A stretch of DNA of 64,000 nucleotides, from contig NZ_AP028947.1 in assembly GCF_036323495.1 (NCBI RefSeq), positions 186,001 through 250,000 on the forward strand, written 5' to 3'. Position 1 is the first letter of the stretch. Each line of letters starts with the position of its first letter. The notes under the pieces were generated by a model. It did no database searches and was not told where the DNA came from. It saw only the letters and a program-made list of their open reading frames with translations. Positions 34,666 through 42,968 of this stretch are shown piece by piece. Source of the stretch: Limnobacter thiooxidans. GTDB taxonomy: Bacteria > Pseudomonadota > Gammaproteobacteria > Burkholderiales > Burkholderiaceae_B. The translations under genes were made by a program, and so were the position numbers.

Positions 34666-35475
34666 ATGAAATCCCGTCAATCCATTTTGCTGTCAGCAGT
34701 CAGAAAGGTCCTTCGACCTCTGGTACGCCTTTGCTTGGGCAATGGTGTGACCTACCCCATGCTTCTCGAAGAGCTGAAACAGGTTTTCGTAAAAGTTGCT
34801 GAAAGTGAATTTCCCTTGGATGGCAAACCTCAGACTGACAGCCGGATCACCCTTTTGACGGGTGTGCACCGCAAGGATGTTCATCGGATTCGCACCGAGG
34901 AGGCGAGTACCCCGGTGGTCAAGCCCAATCTGTCCTCGCAGGTGATTGCTCAATGGCTGGCAGGCAAGGGATTTCAGGACGCCAACGGCTCGCCACGCAG
35001 ACTTCAAAAAACCATCGCAGATGGTGGAGAGCTTTCATTCGAAGCACTTGTAGCGCAAGTGAGTAAAGACATTCGATCCAAGCCTTTGCTGGACGAATGG
35101 TTAAGGCTTGGCGCTGTGCGCATTGATGAGGACGGCGCCATCGAGTTGGTCAGCCAGGCCTTTGTACCCAAGGGTGATTTTGAGCAAACCGCCGCGTTTC
35201 TCGCAACGAACGTACACGATCATCTGGCGGCTGCGGTGGACAACATTTCCAAAGAAAAGCCGGTGTTTTTCGAACGCGCGGCGTTCAGCGATGGCTTGAG
35301 CGAACAACAGTTGGCTGCGTTGCAGGAATTCATCGCAACAGAAGGCATGGCCTTTCTTCGCAGGGTGAATGAAGAAAACATTCGTTACAGTCTGGATCCG
35401 CAGGTCGGGGTAGGCTATCGGGTCAATACGGGTGTGTACTTCTATGCCGAGCCGCAGGACCAAGTCGATGAATAA
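34666..35475 (+). CDS. DUF6502 family protein, possible DNA-binding regulator
   Basis: This is a 269-residue cytosolic protein. The N-terminal region (LSAVRKVLRPLVRLCLGNGV, then TYPMLLEELKQVFVKVAESE and RITLLTGVHRKDVHRIR) has the spacing of a winged-helix domain and matches what I know of DUF6502. The C-terminal half (DNISKEKPVFFERAAFSDGL, EFIATEGMAFLRRVNEENIR) is helical. The ATG at 34666 is preferred over an upstream start inside the operator region. It shares a divergent regulatory region with the repeat protein and overlaps the next gene, so a regulatory role is a reasonable inference. Confidence 0.72.
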   Translation: MKSRQSILLSAVRKVLRPLVRLCLGNGVTYPMLLEELKQVFVKVAESEFPLDGKPQTDSRITLLTGVHRKDVHRIRTEEASTPVVKPNLSSQVIAQWLAGKGFQDANGSPRRLQKTIADGGELSFEALVAQVSKDIRSKPLLDEWLRLGAVRIDEDGAIELVSQAFVPKGDFEQTAAFLATNVHDHLAAAVDNISKEKPVFFERAAFSDGLSEQQLAALQEFIATEGMAFLRRVNEENIRYSLDPQVGVGYRVNTGVYFYAEPQDQVDE

Positions 35476-37012
35476 CAAGCTGCGTGTACGAGTTTTGCTG
35501 CCGTTGCTGGCGGGGCTCGCTTCGGTCTGGGCATCCAGTGCAAATGCCAATCCCTGTGATGGTGGTGTGCCTGTTCAATTGCACAAGGCTGCACCCGGTG
35601 TGGGTGGAACGGGTGCACCGATGCAGCCCGGTGTGGGCGGCACAGGTCGTCAATTGGACCCAGGTGTAGGCGGTACGGGTCGATCGATCGAACCCGGTGT
35701 GGGTGGTACCGGTTCTGCACTGAAGACCGTGGAAGGCGATTCGTTTGTTTACGGTGTCATCACCGGCTTCGCCAGTATTTGTGTCAATGGTCTTGAAGTG
35801 CAATATGAATCCAGCACGCCAGTGGTCAGCAATGGTGAATCCAGTTCCATTCAAGCCTTGAAAGTAGGCCAGTGGGTGGCTGTCAGTGCCAGGGGTGTTG
35901 GGCGGGAAGTCAACGCCACATCGATTTCCATCGAGCAACCGATTGGCGGACCTGTCACCCGAATCGATGCAGCATCCAAAACCATTGAAGTGATGGGTCA
36001 GGCTGTACGCCTGGGGCCGGACACCAGCCCGCGACAATTGCCCAAAGTTGGCGATTCTGTCGCTGTCAGTGGATTTGTTTTGCCCAACGGTGCCATTCAA
36101 GCTTCACGAATTGACCCGATGGCTGGCAATGCACCGGCATTTGCTTCCGGCAGGTTCACCGACTCGCGCAAGGTTCTCAATGTTCCGGTTGATGCGAAAT
36201 TCGGTGCGTCTGCAGCGAGTGGCAAAGCGGTCAGGGTGACAGGCCAATGGGACGGCAGCCGATTGAACGCAGCGTCCGTGAAAGAAGCGGACAGCATGGT
36301 GCAGCTCAAGCCCGGTGCGAAGTTTCATGTGCAGGCCTATGTTTCAGACAACGGCCGCGCGATCCAGGCTACCGGCAAGGAAATTCCCGGGTTGCGGGCG
36401 CAGGTGGGCGAACTTCGAGAGGCGGCTGGAAAAGTGGCTGTTCTGCGTGGACAAATTGATTCGACTGGGCGTGCAGAAATTCAATCGATTGAGTCTGTGC
36501 CGGTTGAAAAAATTCTTGATCGGGGTGGAAGGCGACAGTTGTCGGATGACTCTCAGGAGAAGGAATTCAAGCGCGCCGAGAAGAAGTCGGATGATCTGCA
36601 GCGCGAAGTGGAGCGTGATGCAGAAGAGCGTGCCGAAGAAGCTGAAGAGTTGCGCACGGAAGCTGCAGAAGAGCAAGTGAAGGCGCTTGAACGCAGCCAG
36701 AAAGAGCTCGCGAAAGAAAGGTCTGCTGAGCGAACTGAAAAGTCTCGGGGTTCGGAGAAGCTGGACAGGGGCTCCAAGATTGAAAAGGTTGACAAGGCCA
36801 CCAGACCCGAACGCAGTGAGCGTGTTGAAAAGGCAGAAAAGGTAGAAAAGGTTGAAAGGGTCGAGCGCGTGGAACGCAGTGAACGGCCTGAAAAAGTGGA
36901 AAGACCTGAAAAGGTGGACCGCCCTGAAAAGATTGATCGACCAGAGAAAGTAGATCGCCCTGAAAAAGTAGACCGACCCGAAAAAATAGAGCGTCCTGAG
37001 CGCCGAGATTAA
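35468..37012 (+). CDS. Exported DUF5666-type protein with GVGGTG and ERPEK repeats
   Basis: This is a 514-residue protein with a signal peptide (VRVLLPLLAGLASVWASSAN, then A). Four copies of an 11-residue PGVGGTG unit (about residues 43-88) come next. At least three beta-barrel-like DUF5666 domains follow (for example GQWVAVSARGVGREVNATSI and GDSVAVSGFVLPNGAIQASR). A Glu/Lys-rich coiled coil (about 365-470) leads to a C-terminal tract of about seven (E/D)RPEK(V/I) hexads ending ERPERRD. The start overlaps the DUF6502 stop. Function is unknown; the C-terminus mirrors the repeat protein across the divergent promoter. Confidence 0.75.
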   Translation: MNNKLRVRVLLPLLAGLASVWASSANANPCDGGVPVQLHKAAPGVGGTGAPMQPGVGGTGRQLDPGVGGTGRSIEPGVGGTGSALKTVEGDSFVYGVITGFASICVNGLEVQYESSTPVVSNGESSSIQALKVGQWVAVSARGVGREVNATSISIEQPIGGPVTRIDAASKTIEVMGQAVRLGPDTSPRQLPKVGDSVAVSGFVLPNGAIQASRIDPMAGNAPAFASGRFTDSRKVLNVPVDAKFGASAASGKAVRVTGQWDGSRLNAASVKEADSMVQLKPGAKFHVQAYVSDNGRAIQATGKEIPGLRAQVGELREAAGKVAVLRGQIDSTGRAEIQSIESVPVEKILDRGGRRQLSDDSQEKEFKRAEKKSDDLQREVERDAEERAEEAEELRTEAAEEQVKALERSQKELAKERSAERTEKSRGSEKLDRGSKIEKVDKATRPERSERVEKAEKVEKVERVERVERSERPEKVERPEKVDRPEKIDRPEKVDRPEKVDRPEKIERPERRD

Positions 37013-37060
37013 TTGCCAAGCTGAATTTCAAAAAATCATTTACAGGTAGGACCCCTGATC

Positions 37061-37819
37061 ATGAAAAAAACACTGCTCGCAATCGCCTTTGCAGCCGCCT
37101 TTAACGTTCACGCAGCAGATTCCAAGCTGGTGATGTCCACTGGTCTGGATTACAGCTCTGGCAAATACGGACAAACCGAGGACACCAAGATTACCTATGT
37201 GCCCTTCACTGGCAAATACGAAGTAGATCGCTGGACGTTCAAAGCCACCGTGCCCTACATTCAAATTGAAGGACCAGCGAACGTGACCCCGGACAGCCGC
37301 ATCGTGGTGGCCGGTGTGCGCCCTGTTCGCAGCAAAGAATCCGGGTTGGGCGACACAGTGCTGGGTGCAAGTTACAACGCCGTGGCCAATCTTGAGCAGC
37401 AGTTGTATGTGGATGTGGGTGGCAAGGTTAAGCTACCCACTGCCGATGAAACAAAAGGCTTGGGTTCCGGTAAAACAGACTATTCTTTTTACACCGATGT
37501 TTTCAAAACCCAAGGCAGCGTGACCTGGCTGGGCACCTTGGGTTACAAGGTGTTCGGTGACCCTACTGGTGTCAATTTGAACAATGTATTTTATGGTTCG
37601 GCAGGTTTGTCCTACAAATTGTCGTCAAACGACAGCGTTGGTTTTGTGGTGGATCTGCGTGAAAGAACCACCAACACAAGCACGGCGCTGCGTGAATATT
37701 CTCTTTTCTATTCACACAAGTTTGATCAAACTTACAAGCTGCAAACCTACATTGTCACAGGCGACACAACCTCTAGTGTGGACATCGGGGGCGGAGCCAT
37801 TCTGGCTGTAACCTGGTAA
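37061..37819 (+). CDS. Outer-membrane beta-barrel protein
   Basis: This is a 252-residue protein with a signal peptide (MKKTLLAIAFAAAFNVHAAD). Alternating hydrophobic strands follow (KLVMSTGLDYSSGKYGQTED, LYVDVGGKVKLPTADETKGL), and a C-terminal strand ends in Trp (GGGAILAVTW). It resembles the transporter-like barrels of the Phenol_MetA_deg type. The cargo is unknown. It lies between the DUF5666 gene and a two-component pair. Confidence 0.72.
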   Translation: MKKTLLAIAFAAAFNVHAADSKLVMSTGLDYSSGKYGQTEDTKITYVPFTGKYEVDRWTFKATVPYIQIEGPANVTPDSRIVVAGVRPVRSKESGLGDTVLGASYNAVANLEQQLYVDVGGKVKLPTADETKGLGSGKTDYSFYTDVFKTQGSVTWLGTLGYKVFGDPTGVNLNNVFYGSAGLSYKLSSNDSVGFVVDLRERTTNTSTALREYSLFYSHKFDQTYKLQTYIVTGDTTSSVDIGGGAILAVTW

Positions 37820-37832
37820 CGGAAATGCATAC

Positions 37833-39164
37833 TTGAATCTGAAACGCTATTTGCTGGTACGAATGATCACCTTGGGCCTGTTGTGCTGGGTGGTCATTTC
37901 CGCTTATGTGGTGTGGCGCACAGCGGGCGAGGTGGGGCAGGCCTTGAGCAACGACGCCTCCAGGCTGCACGAGATGGTGGAGTACTCCATGTACAAACGC
38001 CAGATCAACCCTGAAATTGAAGGCTCACCGGTGCTGGTGGGTAGCCAGTATGGTTTGCTGCTTGCGCCTTACTGCATTCGTTATGAAGGCTGGAACGGCC
38101 AGGTTCGCGAGGAAGGTTGCGAAAGCCAGACCGGGCACCCAGTGGAGGCACGGCTGATGAAGCTGTTGGGCGTGCAGGTTCAGTCCGAACCTCGGCCGGT
38201 GGGTTTGTGGGGGCAGGCTTTTGGCGAATTGTTCATCACTGCCGACCCGCAGCTGGTACTGGTCAAGTTCTGGCACACCCTGCGCGACCTTTTGCTGTTG
38301 AGCACTTTGATTGTGGCAAGTCTGGCCGCCTTGACCTATGTGGTGATAGGCCGCGCATTACAGCCTGCTGCCACGTTGGTCGAAAAACTGGATTCCATCG
38401 CCATTTCCGAGGACAGCCCCCCACCGCAGCAGTTGCCCGATGTGCAGCCCCGGGAATTTGGTCGTATTGCGCAGGGCGTAAATCGCCTGAACGACCGGCT
38501 TTGGCGATTGACCCAAACCCGTCGCAAATTGATGATGAAATTGTTGAATGTGCAGGAAGAGGAGCGGCGCGAACTGGCGCACCTGGTGCACGCAGATTTG
38601 GGGCAATCGCTGAGCCTGATCGCGGTGAATTGCACGCAATTGCGCGTGCAGTTAAAGCAGGAAGGCAATATGCCCGCGCAGGAAAAACTGGAGGAGATTG
38701 ATTGCCTGATTGAAGAAGCCTTCGACCGAATGCGCGCGGTCTTGGTCAACAAATGCCCCCCTGTCCTGGAAGGCGCCGACCTGGCCATGGCCATTCAGGA
38801 CCTGTGCACCCGTTGGGAAATTGATTCGGGTAGTGGCTGGTCAGTCAATTTGCAGCTTGATCCCGCAGCCCTGGCCAGCTTGGGCAAAGACAGGGCCTTG
38901 TGTGTGTACCGCACAGTTGAGGAGTGTTTGGCCAATGTAAAGCGCCATGGGTCTGGGGGCTCTCCTGTGTTGGTACGTTTTCGCCAGTTGGGTGCTGCTT
39001 TTGAGTTGACGATTCAGAACAGCCTGGTCCAAGGGCAGGAATACAATGGCCCCACGGGCGGCATGGGTTTGAATTTGCTTGCAGAACGTATTCGGGTGCA
39101 TGGTGGTGTGTTTCGCGCGCAGGCAGTGGACGGCAACTTCGTGGTTTCGGCCACACTGGATTAA
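37833..39164 (+). CDS. NarL-type sensor histidine kinase with unusual catalytic residues
   Basis: This is a 443-residue protein with two transmembrane helices (about 11-28 and 152-172) flanking a periplasmic sensor of about 120 residues that contains two Cys. A HAMP-like linker and a HisKA_3 region follow. The phospho-acceptor His253 lies in LAHLVHADLGQSL, where the usual acidic residue right after His is Ala. The ATPase domain has VEECLANVKRHG (N box), but the DNG of the G1 box is replaced by QNS. TTG at 37833 is the likely start; ATG 37863 would remove the basic N-terminus. Confidence 0.85.
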   Translation: MNLKRYLLVRMITLGLLCWVVISAYVVWRTAGEVGQALSNDASRLHEMVEYSMYKRQINPEIEGSPVLVGSQYGLLLAPYCIRYEGWNGQVREEGCESQTGHPVEARLMKLLGVQVQSEPRPVGLWGQAFGELFITADPQLVLVKFWHTLRDLLLLSTLIVASLAALTYVVIGRALQPAATLVEKLDSIAISEDSPPPQQLPDVQPREFGRIAQGVNRLNDRLWRLTQTRRKLMMKLLNVQEEERRELAHLVHADLGQSLSLIAVNCTQLRVQLKQEGNMPAQEKLEEIDCLIEEAFDRMRAVLVNKCPPVLEGADLAMAIQDLCTRWEIDSGSGWSVNLQLDPAALASLGKDRALCVYRTVEECLANVKRHGSGGSPVLVRFRQLGAAFELTIQNSLVQGQEYNGPTGGMGLNLLAERIRVHGGVFRAQAVDGNFVVSATLD

Positions 39165-39176
39165 AAAGGGTTCTTC

Positions 39177-39830
39177 ATGCTGGACACACAGATCAGTATA
39201 TTGTTGGTGGATGACCATGCCGTGGTGCGGGCCGGTTATCGCCATTTGCTGGAGACACAAGGCGGCTTCAGGCAGGTGCTGGAAGCAGAAAATGCGCAAG
39301 AAGCCTACGCTGTTTGTCAGAAGGAATTGCCTGGCTTGGTGATCTGCGACATCAGCATGCCCGAGCCAGTTGGCTTGAGCCTGATTCAGCGGATTCTGGG
39401 GCGTTGGCCCAAGGCCAAAATCCTGATGTTCACCATGCACAATTCAATTGAATTGGCGCGGGCCTGCATGGAAGCCGGCGCGAAGGGCTACGTCACCAAG
39501 AGCAGTCGGCCCGAAGTATTGCTGCGGGCTATTGGTGAAGTGTTGGCGGGGCGCACATTCATCAGTGCCGACCTGTCGCGACTGATGGCGCTTTCCCGCT
39601 TGCGGGACAACCGCAATGGCCTTGACGAACTGAGCAGCCGTGAATTCGAGGTGTTGTGTCTGTTAGTAGCAGGGCAATCAACAGAACAAATCGCCGAGTT
39701 GCTGTTTCTGAGTGCAAAAACCATCCACAACATACATTACCAAATCAAAAAGAAATTACAGGTTGGTAATGACATTGAATTGACCAAGCTCGCCATTGCC
39801 TGGGGCCTGACGAGCCCGTCGATTGTTTAG
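39177..39830 (+). CDS. NarL/LuxR-family response regulator
   Basis: This is a 217-residue protein. The receiver domain has Asp12/Asp13 (LVDDHAVVRAG), the phospho-acceptor Asp58 (VICDISMPE), Thr86 and Lys108 (GYVTKSS). A LuxR helix-turn-helix follows (LSSREFEVLCLLVAGQSTEQ, IAELLFLSAKTIHNI). It starts 12 bases after the kinase gene, so the two form a pair. All receiver residues are intact, unlike those of the kinase. Confidence 0.92.
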   Translation: MLDTQISILLVDDHAVVRAGYRHLLETQGGFRQVLEAENAQEAYAVCQKELPGLVICDISMPEPVGLSLIQRILGRWPKAKILMFTMHNSIELARACMEAGAKGYVTKSSRPEVLLRAIGEVLAGRTFISADLSRLMALSRLRDNRNGLDELSSREFEVLCLLVAGQSTEQIAELLFLSAKTIHNIHYQIKKKLQVGNDIELTKLAIAWGLTSPSIV

Positions 39831-39834
39831 ATGA

Positions 39835-40329
39835 TCATGCTGTTCTGCGGTCGACCTGCCCGGAATTCAACATCAGGTTGAGCCCTTTCTCAAGCAAGGC
39901 TTTGGCCCTGGCTTCGTCGCCAAATCCGTAAGGGGCCTCGGGCGCTTGGTCGTACAACAAACCCAGGTACAAGCAGGGTGCGCCGTCTTGGGGGGCCAAG
40001 GCCATAGCCTGCTCCAAGGCAATTTTGGCTTGCAATTGAAGCTGCAGGCCGCACAAACCACCCAGTGACTTTGCATAGCCTGTCATCACGATGCCATTCC
40101 AAAGTAGCACTTTCGCATCGTTGGGGTACAGGCGTGCCAATTCGCTGCAGGTGTCAGCAAGCCTGCACAACAGGGCTTCTCGTGCTCTCCCAAAGTCGCA
40201 ACGCAATGCTTCCGCCCATGCAGCCTGAATGGCATTGATACATTCTTCCGGGGCTTGAACATGGGCCTGAGCCGGTGGTGTGGCAGGCACGGAGTTGTTC
40301 GCTTCAATTACACTGAAAATACGTCTCAT
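39835..40329 (-). CDS. Helical-repeat hypothetical protein
   Basis: This is a 164-residue protein without a signal peptide. Amphipathic helical pairs (IQAAWAEALRCDFGRAREAL, AKIALEQAMALAPQDGAPCL) have a TPR-like spacing, and the C-terminal part reads YGFGDEARAKALLEKGLNLM. No specific family was recognised. A good ribosome-binding site (GGAG) lies before the ATG. It is convergent with the response regulator. Confidence 0.65.
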   Translation of the reverse strand: MRRIFSVIEANNSVPATPPAQAHVQAPEECINAIQAAWAEALRCDFGRAREALLCRLADTCSELARLYPNDAKVLLWNGIVMTGYAKSLGGLCGLQLQLQAKIALEQAMALAPQDGAPCLYLGLLYDQAPEAPYGFGDEARAKALLEKGLNLMLNSGQVDRRTA

Positions 40330-40454
40330 CTGTAACTCCTAAGCAGCGTTGTGCTGTTTGAAAAGTGTTGCTCCATGTGTTGTGCAAGTGCAACCGTTTC
40401 ATTGATTAACGCGGAAATTAGTTTTAGGAATACAAATGGTCGAGAATTGTGTAA

Positions 40455-40487
40455 TAAAAAAGGGAGCTACGTCAGGCTCCCTTTTTG
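40455..40487 (-). terminator. Intrinsic terminator after the cupredoxin-like gene
   Basis: AAAAAAGGGAGC (40456-40467) pairs with GCTCCCTTTTT (40476-40486) around an eight-base loop. A T-run follows on either strand. It lies downstream of the leftward propeller/cupredoxin pair. Confidence 0.8.
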
Positions 40488-40522
40488 TTTCTTTGATTGA
40501 TCGGTGAATATGTTCGGTGTGT

Positions 40523-40987
40523 CTATTTGATTTCAATCACACCTTTCATCCCTGCCGCAGCCTCTGATTTTCTTGACATCAAATCATCGAATGTGCCTGT
40601 ACGAATGGGCACAAACCACCATTCCAGTGTTTGCCCTGGGTACAGTTCAATTCTTCTCACGGGGCCATAAATTTCAGCAAGTGGCTGCTTTTTGTCGGCA
40701 GCCAAAACTACCAGCTTGCGGGTATACACTGAATCGGCAAAACCGTTTGAACCGAAGTAATACGACTTCTCGCTGTTGTTTTGAATAGTCAGGATAGTCA
40801 GAGTGCCGGTTTCAAAGTTGAGCTGGCCGGGCGTGAAAACCTTGTCGCCTGCGGTGTTGCTCAACTCAACCGACACCCGTCTGGGTTCTTGCTGGGTCAG
40901 GTCGCCGGCTGCGTGAAGCAGGCCACAAGTTGTGACAAGGGTCGCTGCAAAAAGGCCTTGCACAAGGCAGTTTCGAATCTGTTTCAT
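40523..40987 (-). CDS. Cupredoxin-like periplasmic protein
   Basis: This is a 154-residue protein with a signal peptide (LVQGLFAATLVTTCGLLHAA). The mature part has cupredoxin-like strands (VFTPGQLNFETGTLTILTIQ, IELYPGQTLEWWFVPIRTGT) and a C-terminal GMKGVIEIK. The usual copper ligands (His, Cys, His, Met) are not recognisable apart from that Met. It follows the beta-propeller lipoprotein by three bases, so the two probably act together at the cell surface or in the periplasm. Confidence 0.7.
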   Translation of the reverse strand: MKQIRNCLVQGLFAATLVTTCGLLHAAGDLTQQEPRRVSVELSNTAGDKVFTPGQLNFETGTLTILTIQNNSEKSYYFGSNGFADSVYTRKLVVLAADKKQPLAEIYGPVRRIELYPGQTLEWWFVPIRTGTFDDLMSRKSEAAAGMKGVIEIK

Positions 40988-40990
40988 GGT

Positions 40991-42100
40991 TTAACCTGGA
41001 ATATCAAGTGAACCCACCGATTTCGGCGACACCATGACACCCCACGGCATGTTGCCTTCGGGAATGTCCTTGATCAAGCTGCCGGTTGCGTAGTCCAGTA
41101 CCAGGATGTTGTTGCTGCGGCCGCAAGCCACGATCAACTGCTTGTCATCGGGTGTGAAGCTGAAATGCCAGCAACGGTCGCCCGCGGGCATTTCCCGTTT
41201 CAGTTCCAGTGTTTTGGCATCAAATACCTGAATGGCTTTGCCACGCGCCAAGGCAACCACGATTTCAGAGCCATCCCGCGTGTAGGTCACACCGTAAGGC
41301 ACCTCGCCCGTGGGTGCTTCGTTGATCACGTTATATTCCTTGTCCAGAATCAGCATCTTGTTGCCGTATTCCAGCGTGACTACAAACTGCTCACCATCGG
41401 GCGAACGCTTCACGCCGCGTGGGCGAATGCCATACTTTTCCGTGTCGATCTGCTTGATTTTCTCGCCGGTTTCAATGTCATGCACTGACACGTTTTCATC
41501 GGCCTCGTTGGTCACGATGATGTGCTTCCCGTCGCCGGAAAACTCGATGCCTTCTGTTTCAAATCCAGCTGTAATCTCCTTGATTTTTTCACCTTTGACC
41601 AAGTCGATAATGGCAACCTGGGCTGGCAGTTCATCGCCTTCCTCGCGTTCTTTTTCAATGGCCTTGGCTTCGGCTGACCCTGGTTTCGGTGGGGGGCCAC
41701 CCTTTGATGCGGGCTCATAGGCCACAAAAGCCAGGTTGCCCAGCACGCGCACAAATTCGGGGTTGATGCCCACCGGCACACGGCGCACCACCTGGTTGGT
41801 TGCAGTGTCCACAATAGCCAGGTCTTTGGTTTCTTTCACGGCCACTACCAGCAATTTGCCGTCTTCGGTCAGGCCCACACCACGACCGCCTTCACCCACC
41901 ACAATTTCGCCAATTTTTGTGTAGTCAGCCAAGGAGTAAATGGTCACCGGACCATCTTGGTGAGTGACATAAGCCACGGCAGCGGGTGCTGCTTGCTCGG
42001 CTGGTGCGGCGGCCTCCGGTGCCACGGCTTCCTCTTTTTTGGAGCACGCGGCCAATGCCACAACCGTGCTCAAAGCCAAGGCGGTCATTTTCAACTTCAT
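40991..42100 (-). CDS. YVTN/YncE-type beta-propeller lipoprotein
   Basis: This is a 369-residue protein with a lipoprotein signal (ALALSTVVALAACSKK; lipobox LAAC) and an Ala/Pro/Glu-rich spacer. Seven-bladed propeller repeats follow (VTIYSLADYTKIGEIVVGEG, DTATNQVVRRVPVGINPEFV, VHDIETGEKIKQID). A charged loop insert (SAEAKAIEKEREEGDEL) interrupts one blade. Such propellers act as periplasmic binding or electron-transfer partners; no specific partner is evident beyond the cupredoxin-like protein. The ATG at 42100 has GGGAGAAG upstream. Confidence 0.8.
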   Translation of the reverse strand: MKLKMTALALSTVVALAACSKKEEAVAPEAAAPAEQAAPAAVAYVTHQDGPVTIYSLADYTKIGEIVVGEGGRGVGLTEDGKLLVVAVKETKDLAIVDTATNQVVRRVPVGINPEFVRVLGNLAFVAYEPASKGGPPPKPGSAEAKAIEKEREEGDELPAQVAIIDLVKGEKIKEITAGFETEGIEFSGDGKHIIVTNEADENVSVHDIETGEKIKQIDTEKYGIRPRGVKRSPDGEQFVVTLEYGNKMLILDKEYNVINEAPTGEVPYGVTYTRDGSEIVVALARGKAIQVFDAKTLELKREMPAGDRCWHFSFTPDDKQLIVACGRSNNILVLDYATGSLIKDIPEGNMPWGVMVSPKSVGSLDIPG

Positions 42101-42273
42101 GTGTCTTCTCCCTGCCAACATTTTTCCAAATTACCTTAACGGTACGGAAGTTTCTGCGATGTGTCCCGGGAATTTTTCCTGAAAACCCGGGGGATGTACA
42201 CAAACAACAACTCCTCACCTTTGGTCCTAATCCGGTAATTTTGCGGTCTCGAATGAATATGGGAGGGTAAAAC

Positions 42274-42573
42274 ATGGAGTTGGTTTGCCAAAGCAAACTG
42301 AGGCTGGACGGTTTGAAGACCGCTGACCTTGAAAAGTATGAAGGGTTGGACATCAAGGATATTTGTTCTACCGGACTGGATTCAGCTGGGTTGAATCACT
42401 GCGCACATTTTGTGTCACATGCACTTGATTTGGGTTTTGGCATGCTGTGCGGAAATATGTCATGGGATACCAAGGGACAAGGTGGTTACCGATTCACCAG
42501 AGCGATTTTTAGTCAAGTTCAACGGACTGTATGGGTCAAAAACGCAACTTTACTTTGGTGTGTTGGGCAATGA
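42274..42573 (+). CDS. Small protein with amidase-like NHCAHFVSHAL motif, possibly truncated
   Basis: This is a 99-residue protein starting eight bases after a near-perfect ribosome-binding site (GGGAGGG). The segment GLNHCAHFVSHALDLGFG resembles the nucleophile helix of NlpC/CHAP-like amidases, with Cys followed by His-Phe. No matching downstream His domain is present. The last 30 residues look less protein-like than the plus-one frame (which would read KFNGLYGSKTQLYFG), so a frameshift near 42490 is possible. It overlaps the next start by four bases. Confidence 0.5.
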   Translation: MELVCQSKLRLDGLKTADLEKYEGLDIKDICSTGLDSAGLNHCAHFVSHALDLGFGMLCGNMSWDTKGQGGYRFTRAIFSQVQRTVWVKNATLLWCVGQ

Positions 42574-42968
42574 ATAAGCTACTTGTCGTATGGGTCTGTA
42601 CCTGGTTGGCTACGTTTTCGAACCTGGCTTTGGCCAATCAGGAAGCCTTGACACTACTTTTGGGCAATGGCCAATTGGTGATCAGCATGCAACCGGCTTG
42701 TGAGCCATATCAGCCTGATTCACAGCGATCATCAGTTGCGAAAACTCTGTCACAAGACGTGGCTTGGGCGCTGGCCGACATGGTTGGCAAGCCAGTAGAA
42801 ATCGAGTCCTTGTGTGAAGCACTTCCGGATGCCCGCAAGCAATGCAGGGTGGTTTTTTCCGTTAACCAAGGCGATCTTGAATGGGCGAGGGTTTATCAAT
42901 TCACAAACTCCCCTAATTCACTGAAAACTCCCAAACTGGCAGATCTGAATTGTTTCAACTTACCTTAG
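42570..42968 (+). CDS. Small secreted hypothetical protein
   Basis: This is a 132-residue protein with a signal peptide (MNKLLVVWVCTWLATFSNLA, then LAN). The mature part has three to four Cys (ACEPYQPD, ESLCEALPDARKQCRVVF, LNCFNLP) suggesting disulfides. It is co-linear with the preceding small gene (ATGA overlap) and its end overlaps the AraC gene end by nine bases. I do not recognise a family. Confidence 0.55.
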   Translation: MNKLLVVWVCTWLATFSNLALANQEALTLLLGNGQLVISMQPACEPYQPDSQRSSVAKTLSQDVAWALADMVGKPVEIESLCEALPDARKQCRVVFSVNQGDLEWARVYQFTNSPNSLKTPKLADLNCFNLP

